Below, piece after piece: positions 26,716 to 35,999 of a stretch of 64,000 nucleotides of DNA; position 1 is the first letter of the stretch, and each line of letters opens with the position of its first letter. The stretch covers positions 469,862 through 533,861 of the forward strand of contig CBDATB010000015.1 of the NCBI GenBank assembly GCA_965199745.1, written 5' to 3'. The stretch is from CBDATB01 sp965199745 (GTDB lineage Bacteria; Bacteroidota; Bacteroidia; Cytophagales; Flammeovirgaceae). The translations under genes were made by a program, and so were the position numbers. The notes under the pieces are model-generated. The model ran no database searches. It saw only the letters and a list, made by a program, of their open reading frames with translations, and had not been told where the DNA came from.

Positions 26716-27669
26716 ATGAAAGCTAGCAGTACCCTTAAAAATTGTTTAAAAACTACTTTTTGTTTCAAAAAATCCTTTTTCTGCATAGCATTATTGCTAT
26801 TTGTATGCACTTGCTGTGTTCCTTCAAAGCGGAATATCTTTTTTGCTACTGATGGTTATATTAATGAAGTTAAGCTTGAGAATGCACTTAAAGAAGCAAG
26901 CGGCAATTATGTCATTGCGTCTTTTGATTATATTGCTGTTTCTGTTTTCACTAATAAAGGTGAAATTTTGGTAGATCCCAATTTTGAATTTGAAACAGGG
27001 AAGAACAAAACAGAATCCACACAACCTTTGACTAGGCAAGGTACACAAGCAAATATGTTTAATGTTTTTTCTGGATTGACCAGCCCTCCCATCGCTCAAA
27101 ACAAAGGTATTCCCCAAAATTACCGTGTTAATGAAGATGGTTTTTGTTTTTTACCCATGATCGGTAACATTAAGTTAGCAGGTTATACGCTCAAACAAGC
27201 GGACAGTATTATAGCAGAAAAGTTTAAAGCACATTATAAAGAACCTTTCGTTGTAACGCAATACACAAATAAAAGAGTTTTTATACTTGGTGCTTTGGGT
27301 AGTAGGGTTATTCCTTTGCAAAATGAAGATATTAGCTTAATAGAGGTATTGGCCATTGCGGGTGGAGGTGGTCAACCATTGGGTAGCAATACTGGTATTA
27401 GTACAAACTTGTTCAAAACAAACAACATCAGAATTATCAGAAGTTACCAAAGCGGAACGCCTAGCGTGCAGGTAGTGAATCTTAGTACAATGCAAGGGTT
27501 ATTGAAGGCCGATTTGCACATACGCCCTAACGATGTGATTTATATAGAACCAAGAAGACAGTTCGATCTCGGTAATTTTCAGCTAATTCAAGTATTTGCT
27601 TCCACTGTAACTGCCATAATTACGTTATATTTACTAATCCAATCGCTTAATAATAATCAATCCCCATAA
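26716..27669 (+). CDS. Polysaccharide export outer-membrane lipoprotein (Wza-type)
   Basis: 317 residues with a lipoprotein signal (FFCIALLLFVCTCC). After it come the polysaccharide-export domain (YVIASFDYIAVSVFTNKGE, then YRVNEDGFCFLPMIGNIKLAGYTL) and a SLBB domain (RVFILGALG...LIEVLAIAGGG). The C-terminus has one membrane helix (FASTVTAIITLYLLIQSL). It forms the outer-membrane channel of Wzy-type export. It is followed five bases later by the matching tyrosine autokinase; no glycosyltransferases follow, so this is an orphan export pair. Confidence 0.88.
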   Translation: MKASSTLKNCLKTTFCFKKSFFCIALLLFVCTCCVPSKRNIFFATDGYINEVKLENALKEASGNYVIASFDYIAVSVFTNKGEILVDPNFEFETGKNKTESTQPLTRQGTQANMFNVFSGLTSPPIAQNKGIPQNYRVNEDGFCFLPMIGNIKLAGYTLKQADSIIAEKFKAHYKEPFVVTQYTNKRVFILGALGSRVIPLQNEDISLIEVLAIAGGGGQPLGSNTGISTNLFKTNNIRIIRSYQSGTPSVQVVNLSTMQGLLKADLHIRPNDVIYIEPRRQFDLGNFQLIQVFASTVTAIITLYLLIQSLNNNQSP

Positions 27670-27674
27670 CACTG

Positions 27675-30185
27675 ATGAAAAAAACAAGGAATTTCGAACA
27701 CTTGGCGCATCAAGAGAAACCCATATATGACTCCAGCAATACTATTGACAAGTCGAAACTATTCTTCATATTAAGAACTACGTCTATCTGGATTATTACT
27801 ATATTTATTGTTTTTATATCGATTAGTTACAGTGTTGTTAGATGGACAAAACCTCTGTACGAAGCAGAAACAACCATCCAAATTGAAACAAAACGCTCTC
27901 CGGTTAATATTCTGGAGAACGACCCGGTTGAAAGCATTAAATTGTCTGGCGAAATTGCCATTATTAGCTCGACAGTAATGTTTGATACTGTAATTGAGGT
28001 ATTGAATTTAGGTGTCAGTTATCACTATGAAGGTGACATACTTAACGACGAACGCTTTGGCAACTCTCCTTTTGAAGTAAAATATAAAATACACAATGCT
28101 GTTGTATACGACAAAAAATTTAGTGTCAAAATATTAGATAAAGAAAAGTTTATACTCTCTTACCAATTCAATAGCAATGGCTATGATAATGAAGAGTATA
28201 AAATGCTCCATCGTTTTGGCGAGGTGATTAGTACAAATAGCCTTGAAATCAGTCTGTACCCAACAGCGTATGGCAATACAGCTAATTTGGTGGGTAATTA
28301 TCATTTTTTTATTCATAGTAAAGAATATCTCAAAGAATATATTGAGGCGAATCTTACAGTGGTCGTCGAAAATCTATCTGCCAATACTATTAATATTTCT
28401 TTTATAGATGCTAATAGAAACAAAGCCATCCAAATACTTCGGGCAATTAACGCTAATTACGCTGAGAAGAGTGTTGAAAATAAAAACAGAAAGTATGAAA
28501 ACTCTTTAAAATATCTGCAAAATCAACGAAAACTAACCAGAGATACTATTAGTTTTTTGGAGGAAAAAATAAATTTATTTCCAAAAGAAATACAGTATAC
28601 AAATAGTAAAGATTATAATAGCAGTGGCTATCATAGTATATTTAATAGTATTGAAGCAACAAAGGAAAAGCAGGTAGAATTACTGTCAGAATTGCAAACA
28701 TATAACAAGATAAGAGACTCTGTGAGGAAGCTGTCAGATTCCGTCCCTATAGAAATGGCTCACGCTATTTCAGCTACTTCTTTTATACAAGCTATGGCAA
28801 TGGCTATCGGAGATGCTAGCCTACTGAATTTAACCTCGCTTTTAATAAAAGCACAGGAAAATAGTATCAGATTGAAAGGCTCTTACAAGAATAGTACTTC
28901 TTCTAGTCAGCAAGTATTATCTAGAGAAAATCGTATAAAACAACAAATAAGACAACTACTAGAAATTAGAATTAAACTATTAAAAAAAAAACTTGGAGGC
29001 CTAAAAGAAAAAATAGTAAAACTCAACAGCACTTTAAAGGAAAACAACAGCGACCCTGAGTTTGAAAAACTAATATCGCTAACGAGAAGATATCGTAATT
29101 ATTTCGATCTAATAACCAGCAAAGCCATAGAGATAAATATCACTAAACACGGAACAGTACAAGATTTTCAGGTAATTTCGCCTCCTCATGTTTCTACAGT
29201 ACCAATTCGCCCAATACCTTCATTAATATATGGAATAGGAGTCTCATTAGCTTTTATTATGAGCATAGGGTTAGTTCTTGTTAAATATGTTATGCAAAAC
29301 AAAATTAGCAGCCCCAGAGAGCTTGAAATTCGGTTGAATGCGGCACTGATAGGTGTCATACCTGAATATAATAAAGAGAAAATGCAGTTTTCACAATTAG
29401 TTGTTAATAAAAACCCAAAAGCAGTTATTAGCGAAGCTATGCGTTCTGTCAGAACTAATCTAGATTTTTTGAATAGTAAAAATGATAAACAAATAATTAG
29501 TGTTACTTCAACGATTAGCGGCGAGGGGAAAACTTTTATTGCGCTAAATATAGGAGGAATTATTGCATTTTCAGATGTGAAAGTAATCATTCTTGACCTT
29601 GACATGAGGAAGCCTAAAGTACATCTTGGCTTGAATGCACAAAACACAGTAGGTATATCAAATTTATTAGTTGGAAAAAATAAACTGGAGGATTGCATTC
29701 AAAAGACATCAGAAAAAAATCTTGATTTTATTACCGCCGGAGCTATTGCTCCCAACCCTTCAGAGCTGATTATTTCCGAGGCTTTTGATAAGTTATTGGA
29801 GCAGTTAAAAGAAAAATATGATAAAATTATTTTGGATACTCCTCCCGTTGGTTTGGTAACGGACGGTATTATTGCCATGCAAAAAGCTGATACACCACTC
29901 TATGTGATGCGGGCAAAATTTTCTAAATTAGCTTTTGCCGCAAACGTCAATAAAATCAAAAAAGTTTATCAGTTCAATAATATAGGTGTTATTCTCAACG
30001 CTGTGAACTCTCAAAATAGCTATGGGCATAGCTACGATGATTACGGATATAACTATGGCTACGCTGTTTATGCCCATAAAAATCATAAAGATTATAATAG
30101 CGCAGAATATTATCATTTGGATGAGGAAATAGAAAAAAAATCATTGCTGAGCAATTGGTGGCAGCGTTTGAAAGAAAAGATATAA
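27675..30185 (+). CDS. Wzc-type polysaccharide copolymerase and tyrosine autokinase
   Basis: 836 residues. An N-terminal membrane helix (IWIITIFIVFISISYSVV) leads to a Wzz domain, a long coiled coil (about 270-460), a second helix (LIYGIGVSLAFIMSIGLVLVK) and a BY-kinase domain. That domain has Walker A SGEGKTFIALN, Walker A' IILDLDMRKPK and Walker B ILDTPPVG. The C-terminus holds a tyrosine cluster (YGHSYDDYGYNYGYAVY) for autophosphorylation. It controls chain length and export with the upstream Wza-type protein. A nine-A run inside the gene is in frame. Confidence 0.92.
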   Translation: MKKTRNFEHLAHQEKPIYDSSNTIDKSKLFFILRTTSIWIITIFIVFISISYSVVRWTKPLYEAETTIQIETKRSPVNILENDPVESIKLSGEIAIISSTVMFDTVIEVLNLGVSYHYEGDILNDERFGNSPFEVKYKIHNAVVYDKKFSVKILDKEKFILSYQFNSNGYDNEEYKMLHRFGEVISTNSLEISLYPTAYGNTANLVGNYHFFIHSKEYLKEYIEANLTVVVENLSANTINISFIDANRNKAIQILRAINANYAEKSVENKNRKYENSLKYLQNQRKLTRDTISFLEEKINLFPKEIQYTNSKDYNSSGYHSIFNSIEATKEKQVELLSELQTYNKIRDSVRKLSDSVPIEMAHAISATSFIQAMAMAIGDASLLNLTSLLIKAQENSIRLKGSYKNSTSSSQQVLSRENRIKQQIRQLLEIRIKLLKKKLGGLKEKIVKLNSTLKENNSDPEFEKLISLTRRYRNYFDLITSKAIEINITKHGTVQDFQVISPPHVSTVPIRPIPSLIYGIGVSLAFIMSIGLVLVKYVMQNKISSPRELEIRLNAALIGVIPEYNKEKMQFSQLVVNKNPKAVISEAMRSVRTNLDFLNSKNDKQIISVTSTISGEGKTFIALNIGGIIAFSDVKVIILDLDMRKPKVHLGLNAQNTVGISNLLVGKNKLEDCIQKTSEKNLDFITAGAIAPNPSELIISEAFDKLLEQLKEKYDKIILDTPPVGLVTDGIIAMQKADTPLYVMRAKFSKLAFAANVNKIKKVYQFNNIGVILNAVNSQNSYGHSYDDYGYNYGYAVYAHKNHKDYNSAEYYHLDEEIEKKSLLSNWWQRLKEKI

Positions 30186-30246
30186 TTTATCCTAGTTTGA
30201 TAAGTGTTTCCGATTGTATCAATCACAATATCAGCTTTTAAAAAAT

Positions 30247-30840
30247 TCACTGTTTGGAGAGCAATACTATTTTTTGTATGTATTTGCCCAACATATCAAA
30301 TTCGACATTAACAATGCTCTTTTCCTGAATATGCCTAAAAGTAGTGTGCTGGTAAGTATAAGGTATGATAGCAACGCTAAAACAATCATTTTGCGAGTCA
30401 ACAACAGTTAAGCTAACTCCATTGACACATACTGAGCCTTTTTCTATTGTAATATTTCCTGCCTGCATATCATATTGAAAGGTAAAATACCAACTTCCTT
30501 TTTCTTCTTTTCGTCGGGTGCACCATGCCGTCTGATCAACATGCCCTTGTACTATATGCCCATCCAAGCGTCCGTTCATTCGAAGGCAACGTTCCAAATT
30601 AACTTGATTGCCTATTGCCAAAGTGCCTAGGTTAGTTTTGATAAGTGTTTCCTTAATAGCTACAACATTATGAATATTGTTTTTTAGCTTTGTAATTGTC
30701 AGACAAACACCGTTATGAGACACACTCTGGTCTACTTTTAACTCAGATGAAATAGGAGATTGTATTTCAAAAACAGTGTTGCTTCCTTCATTTTTTATTC
30801 CCAAAACAGTACCTACGCATTCTATAATGCCTGTAAACAT
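30247..30840 (-). CDS. ribE: Riboflavin synthase, alpha subunit
   Basis: Dismutates two 6,7-dimethyl-8-ribityllumazine molecules into riboflavin. The 197-residue product has two tandem lumazine-binding repeats: MFTGIIECVGTV...SHNGVCLTITKL and DGHIVQGHVDQTAW...CVNGVSLTVVD. The MFTGI start is invariant in the family. Other riboflavin genes are not nearby. Confidence 0.94.
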   Translation of the reverse strand: MFTGIIECVGTVLGIKNEGSNTVFEIQSPISSELKVDQSVSHNGVCLTITKLKNNIHNVVAIKETLIKTNLGTLAIGNQVNLERCLRMNGRLDGHIVQGHVDQTAWCTRRKEEKGSWYFTFQYDMQAGNITIEKGSVCVNGVSLTVVDSQNDCFSVAIIPYTYQHTTFRHIQEKSIVNVEFDMLGKYIQKIVLLSKQ

Positions 30841-30886
30841 GTCGATAAAGCTACTAATGACTAGCTAAGAGGCTAAAGATTAATTA

Positions 30887-31912
30887 TTAATTATCTGCAT
30901 ATTGTGCAGAATTATTCATTATTTTTAGATACGCTTTAAATAACTCTTCAGCTGCTAAATAAGGTAATAACTCCTGATTGAGTAGTTGTTTTTCTACAGA
31001 AGGCAACATCTTCTTTATAACAGGCTGATGGTAAAAATCTGTTAGTAACAGATGCTTGATAGATTCATGCATCCAATGCAAATGTTGTTTTTTTCTAACA
31101 TTCTCCAAGCCTCCATTTTTACCCACAACATCATAAAACGATTCTATCATATGCCATATTTGTTCAATACCGTTATTTTCTATTGCAGAGCAGGCCCCTA
31201 CCCGAGGTTCCCAGTAAGGGATATCAGGAATTAAAAATTGTAGGCTATTTTTATAAACATTCTGATTTTTCTTTACTTGATCAAAGTTGTATATGTCAGA
31301 TTTTGTAATGATAATAGCGTGAGCCATTTCTATAACACCCTTTTTAATACCCTGTAGCTCATCACCTGCACCCATCAAAGCCAACAGCAAAAAAAAGTCA
31401 ACCATATGTTTAACCATGACTTCAGATTGCCCAATGCCCACAGTTTCAACGATAATGACCTCAAAGCCTGCAGCTTCACACAGTAGCATAGACTCGCGCG
31501 TTTTCCAAGCTACACCACCCACGGCACCACCCGTTGCTGAAGGACGTATATAAGCCATCGGGTGCTGCGACAGTTTTTGCATACGAGTTTTATCGCCCAT
31601 AATGCTCCCTCTACTTCTCTCGCTGCTTGGGTCAATAGCTAACACAGCTACTTTCTTTCCCAGACTGGTCAAATAAATACCAAAAGATTCAATAAATGTA
31701 CTTTTTCCTACTCCGGGTACACCCGTAATACCTACCCTCACGGCATTGCCACACTTAAATATAGTACGCCTAATAACCTCTCGGGCAATACGCTGGTCTT
31801 CGGGCAAGTTACTTTCTAATAGAGTAATTGCCCTGCTGAGCATTAATTTGTCGTTTGATAAAATACCATCAATATATTGGGAGGCCGAGAGCTTATTTTT
31901 CATTTTTCGCAT
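30887..31912 (-). CDS. meaB: MeaB/ArgK family GTPase, methylmalonyl-CoA mutase chaperone
   Basis: A G3E-type GTPase that protects and reloads methylmalonyl-CoA mutase. Motifs: RVGITGVPGVGKSTFIE (Walker A), LAIDPSSERSRGSIMGDKTRM, SATGGAVGGVAWKTRE, IIVETVGIGQSE (switch/Walker B) and ITKSDIYN (specificity). The frame is open 19 codons further upstream, but MRKMKNKLSASQYIDG is a better start; a third ATG lies three codons on. The mutase genes are not in this window, although the epimerase is. Confidence 0.92.
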   Translation of the reverse strand: MRKMKNKLSASQYIDGILSNDKLMLSRAITLLESNLPEDQRIAREVIRRTIFKCGNAVRVGITGVPGVGKSTFIESFGIYLTSLGKKVAVLAIDPSSERSRGSIMGDKTRMQKLSQHPMAYIRPSATGGAVGGVAWKTRESMLLCEAAGFEVIIVETVGIGQSEVMVKHMVDFFLLLALMGAGDELQGIKKGVIEMAHAIIITKSDIYNFDQVKKNQNVYKNSLQFLIPDIPYWEPRVGACSAIENNGIEQIWHMIESFYDVVGKNGGLENVRKKQHLHWMHESIKHLLLTDFYHQPVIKKMLPSVEKQLLNQELLPYLAAEELFKAYLKIMNNSAQYADN

Positions 31913-31969
31913 CAAATATTCGCATCGAATAATAATTACTAGCTGACTTTTTGCTTGAAAATTAAGCAC

Positions 31970-32218
31970 TTATTTCAAAGAAATAAAATCCTTAATCACG
32001 GAGTACATCGCCAATATCACCGAAAGTACTGTTAGGCAAATCAGAAAAGCTGGCTGTTTCACGTCCAGCCATTCATCTAACTTTAAGCCTAGCCACACAC
32101 CTACCAAAATAGTGCATATCATTTTAACACTAAGGTTCGTGTATTTTAAAAATTCACTATTTTTAAGCTTTTTACTCGTCAGGTGCTTTTCCCGTGTTTT
32201 TTGTGAACTCATCTCCAT
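31970..32218 (-). CDS. AtpZ/AtpI-family small membrane protein
   Basis: 82 residues from the chosen start (MEMSSQKTREK). Two transmembrane helices (SVKMICTILVGVWLGLKLDEWL and AFLICLTVLSVILAMYSVI) separated by a short turn carrying D-E-W-L-D. This is the pattern of AtpZ-type proteins encoded before F-type ATP synthase genes and linked to Mg/Ca transport or rotor assembly. Here no ATP synthase genes follow; the next gene is meaB. Its 5' end overlaps the bactofilin gene by 47 bp, so the exact start is uncertain. Confidence 0.7.
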   Translation of the reverse strand: MEMSSQKTREKHLTSKKLKNSEFLKYTNLSVKMICTILVGVWLGLKLDEWLDVKQPAFLICLTVLSVILAMYSVIKDFISLK

Positions 32219-32603
32219 GATAGCCATTACTATTTGAAAGATTACCCATTTTACACTGTCCATCAAATTTAGCTCCCGCCTCTACGACAAATTCATGGGT
32301 AAAAATGTCACCTTTAATCTTGGCCTTAGGTTTGAGTAATAATAGCTTACTGATTTCAACTTTACCGGTTACTGTACCCTGTATTTCAGCATTTTTTGCA
32401 AAAAGATTACCATCCAATACAGCACTTTCGCCCATTACTACTTTTGATTTGCAATCAATATTACCGATTATTTTTCCTTCGATACGAACATTTCCCTGAC
32501 TCTCTAGATCCCCTTTTAAGGTAGTCCCTTTGCCTATTTTATTACTTGCATTAGCGACATCGTTCGCTTCTTCTATTTGTGTTTTAGAGTTAAATAAAGC
32601 CAT
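32172..32603 (-). CDS. Bactofilin (polymer-forming cytoskeletal protein)
   Basis: 143 residues from MALFNSKTQ. The central right-handed beta-helix repeats are plain: GTTLKGDLESQGNVRIEGKI, GESAVLDGNLFAKNAEIQG, VEISKLLLLKPKAKIKGDI. Bactofilins self-assemble into filaments that localise cell-wall enzymes. The upstream gene on the same strand encodes an M23 peptidase, a pairing seen in many bacteria. Confidence 0.9.
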   Translation of the reverse strand: MALFNSKTQIEEANDVANASNKIGKGTTLKGDLESQGNVRIEGKIIGNIDCKSKVVMGESAVLDGNLFAKNAEIQGTVTGKVEISKLLLLKPKAKIKGDIFTHEFVVEAGAKFDGQCKMGNLSNSNGYHGDEFTKNTGKAPDE

Positions 32604-32831
32604 AATGTGATACATATGCTAACGATTAGTAGTTATGCGAAGCAAGGGTTGCATTCAAGAAATAGCCTAAAAATACAATGATAGCCATTGCTATACAGGC
32701 AGGTGGGAAATCGGATGTACGATAAAAGTATATTTATCTTACTAAAAAACCCATATTTTTTGTCCCTTGATTCGGCTTTTAAATTTGATGAATTACTAGA
32801 TTTAGTTATTTAATTTTCTTGTGAATATATT

Positions 32832-33698
32832 TTAAAAAACAATAAATCCTTCTGGATCTACGGGATAACCATCGTACCACAATTCAAAATGTAAATGGGG
32901 ACCATCAGTCAAATCACCAGAATTGCCGATGATGGCAAGGATATCGCCTGCTTTTACAATATCCCCTATTTCCTTGAACAGTACGGAATTGTGCTTATAA
33001 AAAGAAATTAGCTGATTTTTATGCTGTACACCAATTACGTGTCCTGCCTCTTGCGTCCAAGAGGCCATGATGACTGTGCCATTGGCAACGCACTTTATTG
33101 GTTCATTTTTATTAGAAACAATGTCGGTAGCATAGTGCTTTTCTTTAACATTGAATTTCTTTGAAACCACCCCATTGACAGGGGCAAAAAAGAAAATTTC
33201 TGCCAACGCATCATTAGTTAAATTTTTTTTAGCTAGTTTTTCGTAGTCAAGTCCTTCAAATTCTTCCCTGAACATAGAATCTACTGGGTTGGTATCTTCA
33301 AAATTAATATCGCTGTTTTTTACCCTATCTGTAGCATTATTATTAGATATATCGCGTTGATTGGCAGCAATATCACCGGTAAGCAGGTTTTTGATACCTG
33401 CAATGTAGCGTTGCTGCATCTGGTTTTTTAGTATCATAGAATTTACTTTATCTTCCAATTCTATTAATTGCCTTTCTTGTTCCATATAATTGGTGCGAGG
33501 ATCTAGCCATTGGGACAATATGGTGATAACAATAACAAAGCTCAGTAATATAGAAAAAACTAAAAGTGTACCACTTAAAAATATGACTTTCATGTAATTG
33601 AGCCGAATAGTCTTCTTCTCTGCAAAAGTATCCTCATCTCTGATAATTAGCAGATACCTCGATGTCATCCAGTTATATAGAGTCTTCTTTACTTGCAA
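32832..33698 (-). CDS. M23-family peptidoglycan endopeptidase, membrane-anchored
   Basis: 288 residues: short cytoplasmic start, one membrane helix (FLSGTLLVFSILLSFVIVITIL), a coiled coil (about 75-100), and a C-terminal LytM domain. The domain holds HYATDI, DGTVI-like ANGTVIMASW and HLHFELWYDGYPVDPEGF, giving the zinc ligands. The layout matches bactofilin-associated peptidases, and bactofilin is encoded next. It probably cuts peptidoglycan crosslinks at a localised site. Confidence 0.9.
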   Translation of the reverse strand: MQVKKTLYNWMTSRYLLIIRDEDTFAEKKTIRLNYMKVIFLSGTLLVFSILLSFVIVITILSQWLDPRTNYMEQERQLIELEDKVNSMILKNQMQQRYIAGIKNLLTGDIAANQRDISNNNATDRVKNSDINFEDTNPVDSMFREEFEGLDYEKLAKKNLTNDALAEIFFFAPVNGVVSKKFNVKEKHYATDIVSNKNEPIKCVANGTVIMASWTQEAGHVIGVQHKNQLISFYKHNSVLFKEIGDIVKAGDILAIIGNSGDLTDGPHLHFELWYDGYPVDPEGFIVF

Positions 33699-33751
33699 TA
33701 GATAATAATTTGACTAAAAAAAGAAAAAATGGGTTCATACAGCAAAACCTT

Positions 33752-34120
33752 TCACACAAAAGTACTAAAAAATATAATACATACTTTGGGAAGATGGAAA
33801 AAAGGGTTAGAAAGTTTGTGAAATAACTCTAAACTATGGTCTAACCGTTGATTAGCTATTCGCTCGTGCAACCTTGCTATTTTTATCCTGCTTTTATCTC
33901 TATTGCTACTATTGACGCTCCGTTTTGTACCTCCTCCATTCTCTGCCCATACTCGCTCTTTACGGCTATGCCTCTTTTGTAGCTTCGCCGACTTCTTTAA
34001 CGACTTCTCTAAATAGCGATTGTTATCATACCTTTGACCATCATCTCGTATCATAGATGGTTCATGGTAATTATTAATTTTCAATACCTCTTTTAAAAAA
34101 TTGGTATTGATACGAGTCAT
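33752..34120 (-). pseudogene. Remnant of an IS200/IS605-type TnpB (RNA-guided nuclease)
   Basis: The open frame contains YLEKSLKKSAKLQKRHSRKE, then NRDKSRIKIARLHERIANQR and HKLSN. This is the middle of TnpB, where K-x-L-x-R-x-Q-R-R-x-SRK and K-A/S-R-I-K-x-ARLHE-x-I-x-NQR precede the RuvC core. The expected D-F-L-H-K-L-S has become DHSLELFHKLS, so a further small shift is present. The RuvC Asp and Glu motifs and the zinc finger are missing, so the remnant is inactive. No TnpA is seen. Confidence 0.7.
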
Positions 34121-34432
34121 AAATATTGTGAATTAGCAAGAGAAAGGATTGAGGAATTTGAACAGCAACCCAGACTATTCAAAGAAAAACACTGCTCACA
34201 AAAATAGCTAAAAATCATAGTTACCCTTCGGGATGGATACGATTTCTGGCTGGATCGTGGTCGCCACTCAAACAAGTAGCTGAGGCATGGAAATTCGTCA
34301 AGAGAAGAGCGTTGTTAAATACCCGCAAAAAAGAAATCTCATCGAGGCATACTAGGCGACTAAATCCCGCTTCCAAAACGGAGACTTCAAAGCCCGAACG
34401 ACCTGTTGTGATATTTGAGTTTATTATTGGAT
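34121..34432. other. Unassigned stretch next to the TnpB remnant
   Basis: No intact gene is seen. Short open pieces on the plus strand (ARERIEEFEQQPRLFKEK) look like former coding sequence, but I cannot assign them. Together with the TnpB remnant this is probably the scar of a mobile element. Confidence 0.4.
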
Positions 34433-35806
34433 TTACTTCTTCGATAAGTCCACAAAATACTGATAAAATAAAGGGATAGTTTCAATGCCCTTCATATAAT
34501 TGAATACCCCGAAGTGTTCGTTAGGTGAGTGAACATTATCAGTGTTGAGTCCAAATCCCATCATGATAGAATCTAATCTGAGGACATGTTTAAACATCGC
34601 TACAATTGGAATGCTACCACCCATTCTGGCTGGAATAGCTTCTTTACCAAAGCTTTTTTTATAAGCCATATTGGCCGCTCGATAGCCCACAGAATCTGTG
34701 CTGATTAGTGCAGCCTCTCCCAAATGATGCTGAATAACCTTTACTTTTACACCTTTTGGTGCAAGATCCTGCACATAATCGGCAAAGCATTGAGCAATTT
34801 CTTCTGGTGATTGATTGGGTACTAGTCGCATAGAAATTTTTGCAGATGCTTTAGAAGGAATTATCGTTTTAGCACCCTCTCCAGTGTATCCGCCAATAAT
34901 GCCATTAACATCGAGGCACGGCCGGATGCCAGTGTGTTCTATTGGATTATAACCCGCTTCTCCCTGTAAGGCATCAAGCTGAAGTTCTTTTTTATAAGCT
35001 ACTTCGTCAAAAGGTGCTTGGGAAATTGTTGCCCGCTGTTGAGTGGATAATTCAACGACTTTATCATAAAAACCCGGAATGGTGATTCTGTTTTGGTCGT
35101 CTTTCAAAGCGGCAATAATTTCGGCAAGGGCATTAATAGGGTTAGGGGCAACACCCCCGTATACGCCTGAATGTAAATCTTTGTTTGCGGCTGTTATTTC
35201 TATTTCCATATAAGCCATACCGCGCAAACCTACTGTAATGCAAGGTGTTTTATTATCGATAAGTGCAGTGTCAGATATTAAAATGATATCGGCATCGAGT
35301 TTATGGGTAAAACTTTTGACAAACTCCTCTAAATTTTTAGAGCCTGATTCTTCTTCTCCTTCAATCATAAATTTAACATTGCAGGGTAGCGAATCAGTAT
35401 TGATCATTGCCTCAAAGGCTTTTAAGTGCATATACATTTGCCCTTTATCATCGCAAGCACCGCGCGCATAGATTTTCTCATTTCTGATAATAGGTTCAAA
35501 AGGCGGAGAGTCCCATAGTTCATGGGGGTCTGCCGGTTGTACGTCATAATGCCCATACACCAACACAGTTGGTAGGTTTTTATCAATTATTTTTTCTCCG
35601 AAAACCACCGGATATCCCTCGCTCGGGTACAGTCGCACATTTTCTAATCCTATTCTCCTCAACTCATTGCTCAAAAACTTGGCTGCTTTAATCAGATGCG
35701 TTACGAATTTGGGGTCTGTACTAACAGAAGGAATACGTAATAGCTCAAAGAGTTCATCTAAGAATCTTTGTTTATTCGTTTGAATATATTGCTGGATGGC
35801 AGTCAT
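34433..35806 (-). CDS. M20-family dipeptidase
   Basis: 457 residues from MTAIQQYIQTNKQRFLDEL. Zinc-site motifs: VLVYGHYDVQPAD, ARGACDDKGQMYMH, MIEGEEESGS, DTALIDN, and a late MMGFGLNTDNVHSPNEHF. These define the M20 CNDP-like dipeptidases. The dimerisation lid (LHSGVYGGVAPNPINAL) is present. The frame stays open upstream for 21 codons that look like intergenic sequence. Cytosolic; likely hydrolyses dipeptides or related amides. Confidence 0.9.
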   Translation of the reverse strand: MTAIQQYIQTNKQRFLDELFELLRIPSVSTDPKFVTHLIKAAKFLSNELRRIGLENVRLYPSEGYPVVFGEKIIDKNLPTVLVYGHYDVQPADPHELWDSPPFEPIIRNEKIYARGACDDKGQMYMHLKAFEAMINTDSLPCNVKFMIEGEEESGSKNLEEFVKSFTHKLDADIILISDTALIDNKTPCITVGLRGMAYMEIEITAANKDLHSGVYGGVAPNPINALAEIIAALKDDQNRITIPGFYDKVVELSTQQRATISQAPFDEVAYKKELQLDALQGEAGYNPIEHTGIRPCLDVNGIIGGYTGEGAKTIIPSKASAKISMRLVPNQSPEEIAQCFADYVQDLAPKGVKVKVIQHHLGEAALISTDSVGYRAANMAYKKSFGKEAIPARMGGSIPIVAMFKHVLRLDSIMMGFGLNTDNVHSPNEHFGVFNYMKGIETIPLFYQYFVDLSKK

Positions 35807-35999
35807 GTGTATATTGTATATTTGAGCAAAAGTGAACGATAAAACTAGATTAACGACAAAAATAATCAAAAAGGTAAAATATGCTGTAAAAGTATAATAA
35901 GTTTACAAAAATTTGAACCGCAATACAAAAGCCTATTTTCACCGCCTTTTTAATCATTACTTTTCACTTTTTCTGACTCACAATTAATATTACAAAACA

